From the NCBI GenBank assembly GCA_028696635.1, contig JAQVGR010000104.1, positions 1 through 6,395 of the forward strand: a stretch of 6,395 nucleotides of DNA, read 5' to 3'. The translations under genes were made by a program, and so were the position numbers. This DNA comes from Candidatus Krumholzibacteriia bacterium (GTDB taxonomy: Bacteria; Krumholzibacteriota; Krumholzibacteriia; Krumholzibacteriales; Krumholzibacteriaceae). This document shows positions 1 through 5,654 of this stretch, piece by piece. The notes under the pieces were generated by a model. It was not told where the DNA came from. It saw only the letters and a program-made list of their open reading frames with translations, and searched no databases. Position 1 is the first letter of the stretch; the number at the start of each line of letters is the position of its first letter.

Positions 1-772
1 CGATGTAGAAGTTGATCCCCCCGCCGGTCGTCACCGGCACGACCCCGCCCGTCATCCGGGTGTTACGCACCGCCATGGGGGCGATCGCCAGCACGAGTCC
101 GGCGAGCAGAGCGCCGATGCGGCGGACGAGAGGGGGGGCGGGAGGATCGGGGGCGATGCGCGGCGCCACGACGAGGTGCGCGAGCGCGAAGGGGATCATC
201 AGCAGCGCCGTCGGCCTCGCCAGCACGGAGAGACCGAGGACGAACCCTGCCGCCGTCAGGCGCAGCGGGCCGGCGTTACCGCGATCGTGCGTCATCAGCA
301 CGAGAAACCAGGCGCTCAGAAAAAGGATCAGCGAGGCGGGGAGCAGGATCCCTTCGTAGAAGATCGCGGGGAGGTAGAGCGCCATGATCAGCCCGGCGAT
401 GATACCCGCCGTTGACGATCCGAGCAGGCGCCGGGTCGCCGTGATCACGAAGCCGCACGCGAAGACGCCGAGCGCCGCCTGCGCCGCGCGGACGGCCGTG
501 AGGCTCGGTCCGAAGACGCGGTAGACCATCGAGACGAACCACGGGTAGAGGGGGGCCTGCATCAGCTGCGTCGCCGGCAGCTCGCCTCCCCAGACCAGCG
601 CCTTCGCCCACCGGTCGTATATCGCGGCGTCGAGGACGAGGTCCCCGGCGAGCGGATTGAGGCGGGCGGTGAAGATCACATGGAGGATCCGGACGGCGAG
701 GGCGACGAGAACGACCACCGCGGCGAGGAACTCCTCGCTGATGTACCGCGTTCGTCCGTCGGCGATCTTCAT
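1..772 (-). CDS. GT39/PMT_2-type membrane glycosyltransferase, 3' part missing
   Basis: The first 257 residues of an integral membrane glycosyltransferase of the GT39 (dolichyl-phosphate-mannose mannosyltransferase-like, PMT_2) type; the frame is open to the left edge and the gene continues outside the window. Hydrophobic segments lie near residues 16-34, 95-112, 120-139, 142-160, 172-198 and 217-236. Residues 43-55 (GDLVLDAAIYDRW) sit in the first external loop, where the family has its acidic catalytic residue, followed by the typical QAPLYPWF (72-79), a GLSVLARPTALL stretch (180-191) and VRN...GGGINFYI (235-257). Such enzymes move a sugar from a polyprenyl-phosphate donor to lipid or protein at the outer face of the membrane; the acceptor cannot be told. 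The start is well fixed: an in-frame TGA lies at 776-778, two codons upstream of the ATG, and the next Met is residue 71. There is no Shine-Dalgarno sequence; a -10-like box ends 7 nt before the ATG. It lies 39 bp downstream of the IUNH-FmdE gene on the same strand. Confidence 0.85.
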   Translation of the reverse strand, partial: MKIADGRTRYISEEFLAAVVVLVALAVRILHVIFTARLNPLAGDLVLDAAIYDRWAKALVWGGELPATQLMQAPLYPWFVSMVYRVFGPSLTAVRAAQAALGVFACGFVITATRRLLGSSTAGIIAGLIMALYLPAIFYEGILLPASLILFLSAWFLVLMTHDRGNAGPLRLTAAGFVLGLSVLARPTALLMIPFALAHLVVAPRIAPDPPAPPLVRRIGALLAGLVLAIAPMAVRNTRMTGGVVPVTTGGGINFYI

Positions 773-779
773 GGGTCAA

Positions 780-808
780 GTTGTAAGCGAAACGAAGCGG
801 GGGCTCAA
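780..808 (-). promoter_or_regulatory. Candidate promoter for the glycosyltransferase gene
   Basis: On the minus strand TTGAGC (803-808) and TACAAC (780-785) are separated by exactly 17 bases, each matching 4 of 6 positions of the sigma-70 consensus. Transcription would begin at or within a base or two of the ATG at 772, giving a leaderless or almost leaderless transcript. That fits the absence of a Shine-Dalgarno sequence. It lies in the 39-bp gap behind the IUNH-FmdE gene, so it would be an internal promoter. It was found by eye and matches this weak do occur by chance. Confidence 0.4.
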
Positions 809-811
809 CAA

Positions 812-2248
812 CTATCGTCGGGGGCCGCCGATGGAGAAGAGGGCCTCCTCGTCCATCTCCCAGATCCGCATCCCCGCATCCTCGACCCCTTCGGACTCGA
901 TCCAGCGGGCGATCGAATCGGGGATCGCGGGCAGAAGCGAGACGATGACGGTGTCGCCGCCGTTCGTCGCGAAGACCGCGTACGGCGGACCGTCGTATGC
1001 CTCGATCGCGATATTGCGCTTGCCGAGCGTGCAGCCGCTTCCCATCTGGACCCCGTCTATCAGGCACGAGCGCGGGGGTTCGAGTGTCGAGTAGACCCGC
1101 GCGCCGATACCGAAGTGGCCGGCCGAGCCGGTCGTTTCGAGTGCGATCCGGCCCATGCGGTACCCGATCACGACGTAGGGACCGAGGTGCCCGTGGAACG
1201 AGCGCATCGCCGCGATCGGGTCGGCGAACCCGCCGGAGGCGTGGACGTGCTCGTGCTCCGGGGCGCCGGGCGATTCCCAGCAGGCGTGGATGAACGACTC
1301 GAGGGCGGAGCTGTCCCGAAGGCGGGCGACACGGATGTTGCCGGTCCTGCCCGGAGCGAGGCGCAGGGTCCCGTCCGAGAGCGAGACGGTATACCGCTCG
1401 CTTCCCGTCTCGAACAGGTCCGGCCTGGCCGCGGCCGCGGCCCCGAGCTCGTCGTGAATGAACGAATGCGCCCGGTCTTCGCCGCAGACCGTCGCGAGTA
1501 TCCATCGCACAGCCGGAGTGTCCCCGACGAGGTCGCAGAGGATATGCCGGTCGTCGACCGGCGCGTCCGTGTCGACGAGCACGACCTCGCCGGCCTTTTC
1601 GAGAACGACGGCCGCCGCCTCGGGATCGCGCTCGAGGTTCCAGCCCTTGACCGCCGTTCCGTCCAGATGGACGGGAATGATCACCAGTGTCGTACGCAGG
1701 GTTCCGGGGCGAAGCCGCTCGATACGCGCCAGATTTCCCGCAGGGCCGATCGAGAGGACCGTTGCGCCCGGGAGAGCGCCGGCAATCCGCGAGTGAGCGT
1801 CCTTGTCGAGGGGGGCCTGGGATAGGGCGCGGGGCGGGGGGAAGGCGGAACCGCCGAGGGACTCCGCCATAGCACGCCAGGGGGGCGGTTCGAGCGCGGG
1901 ATAGGAACGGCCGCGCAGGACCCGCACATCGGCGAGCCCCGCCGTCTCGAGCAGGCCGATCGCGTTGTCGGCGCCCGTGCCGGCGGCGGCCGAGCCTTCG
2001 ACGGTCATCACGATCTCTATGTCGACACCGGGAAAGCCGGCAAGAATGAACAAAGCGCGGGCGTCGTCGAGGCCCATGTCGGTGTCGACGATAAGCCTCG
2101 TCTCGCCGTGGGGCGTGCCCTCGAAACCCGCGGAGGAACCGAGGGTTTCTCCGGGCACGCCCCACAGCGGGAATACGAAGATCATCAATGTCAGAAACCC
2201 AACCGCGGCCCCTGCACCGATCGCTTCGCGCATTCTCGTACCCGGCAT
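812..2248 (-). CDS. Exported nucleoside hydrolase (IUNH)-FmdE domain fusion protein
   Basis: A 478-residue protein with two recognisable domains. Residues 9-32 form one hydrophobic segment after a basic N-terminus, so it is either a signal peptide or a membrane anchor. Residues 51-315 match inosine-uridine nucleoside hydrolases: the calcium-binding DTDMGLDDA (55-63), TVEGS (82-86), SIGPAGNLA (166-174), WNLERDPEAA (203-212), IHD (264-266, the catalytic-site His-Asp) and TGNIRVA near 302-308. These enzymes cleave the N-glycosidic bond of nucleosides. Residues 343-440 match FmdE (formylmethanofuran dehydrogenase subunit E-like, PF02663): FHGHLGPYVVIGYRMG (351-366), SCLIDGVQ (394-401) and SGCTLGK (404-410). 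No other methanofuran-pathway gene is visible here. The start at 2248 is chosen because GGGAGAGG (2257-2264) stands 8 nt upstream; an in-frame TTG at 2272 would add eight residues but has no ribosome binding site. By eye, two IUNH site residues are replaced (GN to GS at 85-86; E to G at 202), so activity or specificity is uncertain. What the FmdE domain does is unknown. Confidence 0.85.
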   Translation of the reverse strand: MPGTRMREAIGAGAAVGFLTLMIFVFPLWGVPGETLGSSAGFEGTPHGETRLIVDTDMGLDDARALFILAGFPGVDIEIVMTVEGSAAAGTGADNAIGLLETAGLADVRVLRGRSYPALEPPPWRAMAESLGGSAFPPPRALSQAPLDKDAHSRIAGALPGATVLSIGPAGNLARIERLRPGTLRTTLVIIPVHLDGTAVKGWNLERDPEAAAVVLEKAGEVVLVDTDAPVDDRHILCDLVGDTPAVRWILATVCGEDRAHSFIHDELGAAAAARPDLFETGSERYTVSLSDGTLRLAPGRTGNIRVARLRDSSALESFIHACWESPGAPEHEHVHASGGFADPIAAMRSFHGHLGPYVVIGYRMGRIALETTGSAGHFGIGARVYSTLEPPRSCLIDGVQMGSGCTLGKRNIAIEAYDGPPYAVFATNGGDTVIVSLLPAIPDSIARWIESEGVEDAGMRIWEMDEEALFSIGGPRR

Positions 2249-2279
2249 CGTCGCGTCCTCTCCCGAAAGCAACGGGGGG

Positions 2280-2288
2280 ACAATAACA
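2280..2288 (-). promoter_or_regulatory. Candidate extended -10 promoter for the IUNH-FmdE gene
   Basis: On the minus strand TGT followed by TATTGT reads as an extended -10 element (TATTGT at 2280-2285, TG at 2287-2288). A start near 2273 would give a leader of about 25 nt that contains the ribosome binding site GGGAGAGG at 2257-2264. No good -35 box is present, which an extended -10 can tolerate. The rest of the 226-bp gap (2249-2474) holds the inverted repeat described separately and no convincing gene or terminator. Confidence 0.35.
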
Positions 2289-2297
2289 CACTAGTGC

Positions 2298-2347
2298 ATT
2301 ACGTGATACCCGGATCTTGACCGGTGCGACACAAACAGGCACGTAAT
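2298..2347. repeat. Inverted repeat pair ATTACGTG / CACGTAAT
   Basis: ATTACGTG at 2298-2305 is repeated in inverse orientation as CACGTAAT at 2340-2347, separated by 34 bp. The centres are 42 bp apart, about four helical turns. The arms are AT-richer than the surroundings and lie just upstream of the proposed -10 of the IUNH-FmdE gene, at roughly -30 and -70 from the proposed start. This could be a pair of operator half-sites. An 8-bp exact match in a short window can also arise by chance. Confidence 0.3.
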
Positions 2348-2474
2348 TCCATGTTTGGACGCGAGAGGAGCATTCGGTTCGCACCGACCTGCCGGGCTGG
2401 GAGCAGGGGTTCATCCGACGCCCGGCGCGAAACTGGCGACCGGGGTATGGTATCGCCGGCGGCGGCGCGCGGGG

Positions 2475-2858
2475 CTATTCCCGCGGAGCGGAGTAGTCCT
2501 CGCCGATGATCTCCTCGATCTTGCGAGGATCCTCCATCTTCGAGACCATCTCGCGCACGTGCTCGTACTCCTTCTGCACGTCCTCGTCGAAGGCCTCGAT
2601 GATCCCGAGCGTGCGATGTCCGTCCGCCGGAGCCCACTCGCGCATGCGCATCATCAGCGATTCGTACGTCTTGTCCGACGTGTACCCGGTCACCGTGTAG
2701 CGGGAGACGAACCGTCCGCAGCGCGCGCATTCGTTGTAGACCTTGATCTTCTCGCCGCGCTTGAAGTAGACGTAGTTCTTCGTCTCGACCGACTGGCAGT
2801 GAGGGCAATGCTCGAGGCGCGCGCTCTCCGCGCCTTTCTTCTTCTTGTTCGGCATCAT
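2475..2858 (-). CDS. Small zinc-ribbon protein of unknown function
   Basis: A 127-residue soluble protein that I do not recognise as a named family. After a lysine-rich start (KKKK at 5-8) comes a four-cysteine zinc ribbon, CPHC (18-21) and CARC (44-47), with 22 residues between the pairs. The ribbon is rich in Lys, Arg and Tyr, as in nucleic-acid-binding ribbons. The C-terminal half (about 64-127) is charged, predicted mostly helical, and ends in an acidic stretch (EEIIGEDYSAPRE). No membrane segment is visible. The start at 2858 is preferred because AAGGA lies 7 nt upstream; a second ATG follows directly at 2855. An in-frame ATG at 2894 would add twelve residues but lacks a ribosome binding site. 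It is divergent from the universal stress gene, with a promoter candidate of its own. A DNA- or RNA-binding or regulatory role is only an inference from the ribbon. Confidence 0.8.
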   Translation of the reverse strand: MMPNKKKKGAESARLEHCPHCQSVETKNYVYFKRGEKIKVYNECARCGRFVSRYTVTGYTSDKTYESLMMRMREWAPADGHRTLGIIEAFDEDVQKEYEHVREMVSKMEDPRKIEEIIGEDYSAPRE

Positions 2859-2936
2859 CTCGCGTTCCTTTCCCCGCGGCGGCCGCACGGTCATACCGGA
2901 GCCGGTACCGCGGCCTCGGCCGCCTCGACAGGAACG

Positions 2937-2945
2937 ATTCTAGCA
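2937..2945 (-). promoter_or_regulatory. Extended -10 promoter of the zinc-ribbon gene
   Basis: On the minus strand TGCTAGAAT is an extended -10 element: TAGAAT (2937-2942) matches 5 of 6 consensus positions and is preceded by TG at 2944-2945. Transcription would begin near 2930, giving a leader of about 72 nt before the ATG at 2858. The -35 region is poor. Confidence 0.5.
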
Positions 2946-2996
2946 GAAAAGGCCGTTTCGCGCACACTCTTCTCTCTCGAGCGGCCGGGAATCGCC

Positions 2997-3025
2997 TTGA
3001 CAGGGGTTTGGGTGACGGATAGCAT
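2997..3025 (+). promoter_or_regulatory. Sigma-70 promoter of the universal stress gene
   Basis: A perfect -35 box TTGACA (2997-3002), exactly 17 bases, then TAGCAT (3020-3025, 4 of 6 consensus positions). Transcription would start near 3032, leaving a 5' leader of about 100 nt before the ATG at 3132. This is the best promoter match in the window. It points away from the zinc-ribbon gene, whose own -10 lies about 55 bp to the left. Confidence 0.65.
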
Positions 3026-3101
3026 CGATCCGTCCGCTGACGTTCTCTCCGGCACGATCATGCGGCCGTGGCGGCGGTCGCCGGCTGTCTCACCGTCCCC
3101 C

Positions 3102-3115
3102 CGCGGGGCCCCGCG
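3102..3115. repeat. 14-bp perfect palindrome in the universal stress leader
   Basis: CGCGGGGCCCCGCG reads the same on both strands and ends 4 bases before the ribosome binding site (GGAGG, 3120-3124). In the transcript it could fold into a tight GC hairpin next to the ribosome binding site, or bind a protein as DNA. In a sequence this rich in G and C, short GC palindromes are common, so a function is not shown. Confidence 0.35.
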
Positions 3116-3131
3116 CCATGGAGGCGAGAAG

Positions 3132-4043
3132 ATGCCAGATATCACGAAGGTGCTCTTCACCACCGATTTCTCGGAGCTGTCCAATCACGCCCTGCCGTAC
3201 GCGATCAAGATGGCGAAGCTCTACGACGCGGAGCTCGTCATGCTCCACGCCGTGACGATCTACGACAACGACCCGAACGATCCGACCTACCACTTCCCGC
3301 TCCTGCAGAGCTACTGCGAGCAGGCGACTAGAAGCGCCGACGAGCGGTTCCAGTTCTGCTTCGAGCGGGCCGGGGAAGCGGGGGTGCGCGTGCGCAAGGC
3401 CCTCGTGCAGGGGATCTCGCCGCACGCCGCGATACTCGAGTTCATCGAGCAGGAGGGGGGGATCGGGCTGATCTGCATGTCGACCCACGGGCGAAGCGGG
3501 CTCAAGCACGTCCTGCTCGGCAGCGTCACCGAGAACGTCATCCGGTACGCCCCCTGCCCGATCCTCGCCGTCAAGCAGACCGAGCACGAGTTCATCGACC
3601 CCGACACCCACGAGGCGCACATCAGGAAAATACTTTTCCCCTTCGATTTCTCCAGGGAGTCGCTGAAGCCGCTCGAGATGCTCAAGTCGATCGCGGGGAT
3701 CAACGATGCCGAGATCACCGTTCTCCACTCGATAGACGTCGAGATCCCGCCGGTCTACTACACCTCCGGGGTGACATCGATCCTCCAGCTCGACCCCGGG
3801 CTCAAGGAACGGATCCTCGAGAAGATGCACGCCGAGCTCGACGGCCCGCTCGAGGGTCACGCGGCGCGCTTCATCGTCACGGAAGGCCGGGCCGTCGACC
3901 GGATACGGGAGGAGGCCGCGGAGGGGAAGAGCGACCTGATAGTGATGGGAGCCGCAGGCTCAAACAAGGTTGGAGATTTCCTCTTCGGGAGCACCGTCGC
4001 CCGGGTCATCCAGAAGGCCGTCTGCCCCGTCCTGGTCGTCTGA
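3132..4043 (+). CDS. Tandem-domain universal stress protein (UspA family)
   Basis: A 303-residue protein of two UspA domains in a row, of usual length for tandem Usps. Domain 1 (about 1-148) begins with ITKVLFTTDFSE and ends with the nucleotide-binding loop STHG-9 residues-GS (117-131), followed by ENVIRYAPCPILAVK; the first glycine of the G2xG9xG(S/T) motif is a serine, a common variant. Domain 2 (about 163-303) begins with IRKILFPFDFS and has a complete motif, GAAG-9 residues-GS (273-287), followed by ARVIQKAVCPVLVV. Usps of this type are cytoplasmic, usually bind ATP or related nucleotides, and support survival in stress or starvation; the target here is unknown. The start at 3132 is supported by GGAGG 7 nt upstream and by the family's N-terminus; an in-frame ATG at 3060 would add 24 residues unlike any Usp. 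The last 28 codons (including the stop) overlap the PAP2 gene on the other strand. Confidence 0.93.
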   Translation: MPDITKVLFTTDFSELSNHALPYAIKMAKLYDAELVMLHAVTIYDNDPNDPTYHFPLLQSYCEQATRSADERFQFCFERAGEAGVRVRKALVQGISPHAAILEFIEQEGGIGLICMSTHGRSGLKHVLLGSVTENVIRYAPCPILAVKQTEHEFIDPDTHEAHIRKILFPFDFSRESLKPLEMLKSIAGINDAEITVLHSIDVEIPPVYYTSGVTSILQLDPGLKERILEKMHAELDGPLEGHAARFIVTEGRAVDRIREEAAEGKSDLIVMGAAGSNKVGDFLFGSTVARVIQKAVCPVLVV

Positions 4044-4724
4044 GCGGCCCCCGCCGGGGAGCATCCTCCGGTAGACGATCCACGCGAGCCAGCCCAGCGC
4101 GGCCCCGATCGCCATCCCCGCCAGCACGTCGAGCGGCCAGTGCACGCCGATGTATATCCGCGACCAGGAGACGAGAACGGCGACGGCGAGCAGCGCGGGG
4201 AGCGCCCGCCGCCAGACGAGGCCGAGAAAGAGCATCCCCGCCGTGATGTTCGTCGCGTGGCTCGAGGGGAACGACCACGAGGACTTGTAGCTGCGAGCGA
4301 CCTCGGCCGGAGTGGTGATCCATCCCTCCGCGCCGTGCCAGAGGTGCACCCCGCCGAGCACCTCGCAGGGGCGCATCCGCCCCACGAGAGGCTTGATCAG
4401 GGACGCCGAGATCTGGTCGGACGCGGCGATCAGCGGGATCAGCATCAGCGCCGCATACCGCCCCTTCCGCTTCCCGAACAGCACCAGGCCGGCCCAGACG
4501 AGGATCAGCAGCCAGCGGCTGCGATCGAAATCGGTGACGGCCGGCATCACCGCGTCGAGGACCGGATTCGCCGCGCCGCCGTTGAGCAGGCGGAAGGCCC
4601 GCACCTCGAGCGACGACTCGCCGGGGGAGGCCTGCGCCCGCGCAAGCTCCGGCACCATCGAGACCGCGCACAGCGAGAGGGCTAGGAAGGACGTGAAGGA
4701 GATGTGACGCATCCGATTCATCAT
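3960..4724 (-). CDS. PAP2-family phosphatase with signal peptide and acidic tail
   Basis: A 254-residue membrane protein of the type 2 phosphatidic acid phosphatase (PAP2) superfamily, with all three active-site motifs: K111-x6-R118-P119 (KPLVGRMRP), PSSH (153-156) and SR-x5-H-x3-D (188-199, with H195 and D199). Such enzymes remove phosphate from lipid phosphates or undecaprenyl pyrophosphate at the outer side of the membrane; the substrate cannot be read from the sequence. Residues 1-32 look like a signal peptide (basic start, hydrophobic core, LARAQA near 28-33), followed by membrane segments near 70-83, 88-108, 160-170, 173-187 and 198-218. Residues 228-254 form a tail with ten Asp or Glu residues, encoded entirely antisense to the end of the universal stress gene. 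The ATG at 4724 (another at 4721) is preferred over an in-frame TTG at 4763, because that TTG lies inside a promoter -35 box. No Shine-Dalgarno sequence precedes it, so translation may be leaderless. Confidence 0.9.
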   Translation of the reverse strand: MMNRMRHISFTSFLALSLCAVSMVPELARAQASPGESSLEVRAFRLLNGGAANPVLDAVMPAVTDFDRSRWLLILVWAGLVLFGKRKGRYAALMLIPLIAASDQISASLIKPLVGRMRPCEVLGGVHLWHGAEGWITTPAEVARSYKSSWSFPSSHATNITAGMLFLGLVWRRALPALLAVAVLVSWSRIYIGVHWPLDVLAGMAIGAALGWLAWIVYRRMLPGGGRSDDQDGADGLLDDPGDGAPEEEISNLV

Positions 4725-4734
4725 GACGGAGCGT

Positions 4735-4763
4735 ACTGTACACGATGCGGCCGCGGGTGGCAA
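4735..4763 (-). promoter_or_regulatory. Candidate promoter of the PAP2 gene
   Basis: On the minus strand TTGCCA (4758-4763, 5 of 6 consensus positions), 17 bases, then TACAGT (4735-4740, 4 of 6). Transcription would start near 4728, only about four bases before the ATG at 4724. This leaves no room for a ribosome binding site and agrees with its absence. The promoter lies in the 55-bp gap behind the preceding gene on the same strand. Confidence 0.5.
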
Positions 4764-4779
4764 GCGGGGCGGCGCGGGC

Positions 4780-5643
4780 TCAGCCGGAGGCCGTCTCTTC
4801 GATCAGCGCGCCGAGCGTCCGTGCCGGGATGTGGAATCCGCCGACGAGCGATTCGATCTCGGCGCCGTGGGGGACGAACGGGAGCTCGACGAGCAGAGGC
4901 TCGGCGGCGTACCGCACCTCGAGGCGGTCGATGAGACCGGCGCAGGAATCCATCGAGGCGGGGAAGGTGGAGAAGAAGACGTAGCGGGCGAGGACGAGGG
5001 CCTCGGCCGCCTGTATGACCGGGACCGCCGTCCGGCCGGCGCCGTCGGACGGCTCGGTTCGCAGTTCGGGCCGGCGATGCGTCATCAGGCGCCCGATGCT
5101 GAGACGGACCTGCTCGCCCGGCGAGTCGAACGCGGGGACGAAGACGCGTAAGATTCCCGTCTCAGTCATCGTCCGCAGGAAGAAGTCGAGCTCGGCCGAG
5201 GGAGGAAGCGCGATCGCCGCGCCGGGGACGATCCGCTGCGATCCGCTCGGCGGGCTCTCGATACCGATCAGATTCAGACCCAGTTCGGTCAGCGGATCAG
5301 GCTCGCGATCGTCCGGTGTCAGCGACGCCTCGGCGAGGCGGGCCTGCGCGGCGCGCAGGCTCTTCATGATCTTCGAGACGTCCGATTCGAAGCGGGGCAG
5401 GTCTATCTCGGCGACCCAGAACGGGAGATGGATGATATCGCCGGGAGCGTAATCCGGCGGATCGGTCAGCTCGATCACGGCCCGGTCGACCCGCACGGGC
5501 CTGAGACGCTCACCGCTCGCCGCCCAGAGACGCCGGCAGGTCGCGCACCGGAAGACGATCGACCTGCCCATCACGGGGAGCTCCGCGCCGCAGTGCCGGC
5601 ACTGCAGACGCTGAACGGCGAGGCTGCCTGTCCTCCTGCTCAT
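4780..5643 (-). CDS. Zinc-ribbon protein of unknown function, coupled to the upstream membrane protein
   Basis: A 287-residue protein I cannot assign to a named family. Near the N-terminus is a four-cysteine zinc ribbon, CRHC (15-18) and CATC (33-36). Then comes a stretch with the motif IIHLPFWVAEID (70-81), a helical charged segment (about 85-118), and a C-terminal part with RVFVPAFDS (167-173 region) and LVELPFVPHG (251-260). No membrane segment or signal peptide is seen, so it is probably cytoplasmic, possibly bound to the neighbouring membrane protein. The start at 5643 is set by GGAGG 6 nt upstream; the ATG overlaps the upstream stop codon as ATGA. An in-frame ATG at 5661 has no better ribosome binding site. 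The PFW motif is shared with the upstream gene (YVPFW), suggesting that the two are related or work as a pair. Their role is unknown. Confidence 0.8.
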   Translation of the reverse strand: MSRRTGSLAVQRLQCRHCGAELPVMGRSIVFRCATCRRLWAASGERLRPVRVDRAVIELTDPPDYAPGDIIHLPFWVAEIDLPRFESDVSKIMKSLRAAQARLAEASLTPDDREPDPLTELGLNLIGIESPPSGSQRIVPGAAIALPPSAELDFFLRTMTETGILRVFVPAFDSPGEQVRLSIGRLMTHRRPELRTEPSDGAGRTAVPVIQAAEALVLARYVFFSTFPASMDSCAGLIDRLEVRYAAEPLLVELPFVPHGAEIESLVGGFHIPARTLGALIEETASG

Positions 5644-5654
5644 ATACCGCCTCC
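5640..5654 (-). promoter_or_regulatory. ATGA start-stop overlap with ribosome binding site
   Basis: The stop codon TGA of the membrane-protein gene (5640-5642) shares bases with the ATG (5641-5643) of the zinc-ribbon gene. GGAGG (5650-5654), inside the end of the upstream gene, stands 6 nt before that ATG. This is the classic arrangement for translational coupling, so the two proteins are probably made in fixed proportion from one transcript. Confidence 0.8.

Noticed and set aside
680..1825. A 381-codon open frame on the plus strand
   Set aside because: It lies opposite the IUNH-FmdE gene, has a charged low-complexity composition and no recognisable motif.
2289..2296. Palindrome CACTAGTG upstream of the IUNH-FmdE gene
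   Set aside because: It is only 8 bp long and partly overlaps the proposed promoter. I see no second copy that would suggest a binding site.
276..2414. A 712-codon open frame on the minus strand, the longest in the window
   Set aside because: Its translation is rich in Arg and Pro without domain signatures, and it lies over two genes that match IUNH-FmdE and GT39 in another frame of the same strand. Long shadow frames are usual at this GC content.
2420..2474. Possible terminator behind the zinc-ribbon gene
   Set aside because: Short complementary stretches (GGCGA/TCGCC) are present, but there is no run of T after them and the stem is weak.
2299..2967. A 222-codon minus-strand frame over the zinc-ribbon gene
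   Set aside because: It is Arg-rich, without motif, and displaced by the CPHC/CARC zinc-ribbon frame that has a ribosome binding site.
2355..3131. Upstream extension of the universal stress frame
   Set aside because: The frame is open for 259 codons before the real start, but this part covers the promoter and lies antisense to the zinc-ribbon gene. The Usp family N-terminus and the GGAGG site set the start at 3132.
3090..3860. A 256-codon minus-strand frame opposite the universal stress gene
   Set aside because: Its composition is dominated by Val, Asp, Arg and Leu, as expected from the antisense of a conserved gene, and it has no domain signature.
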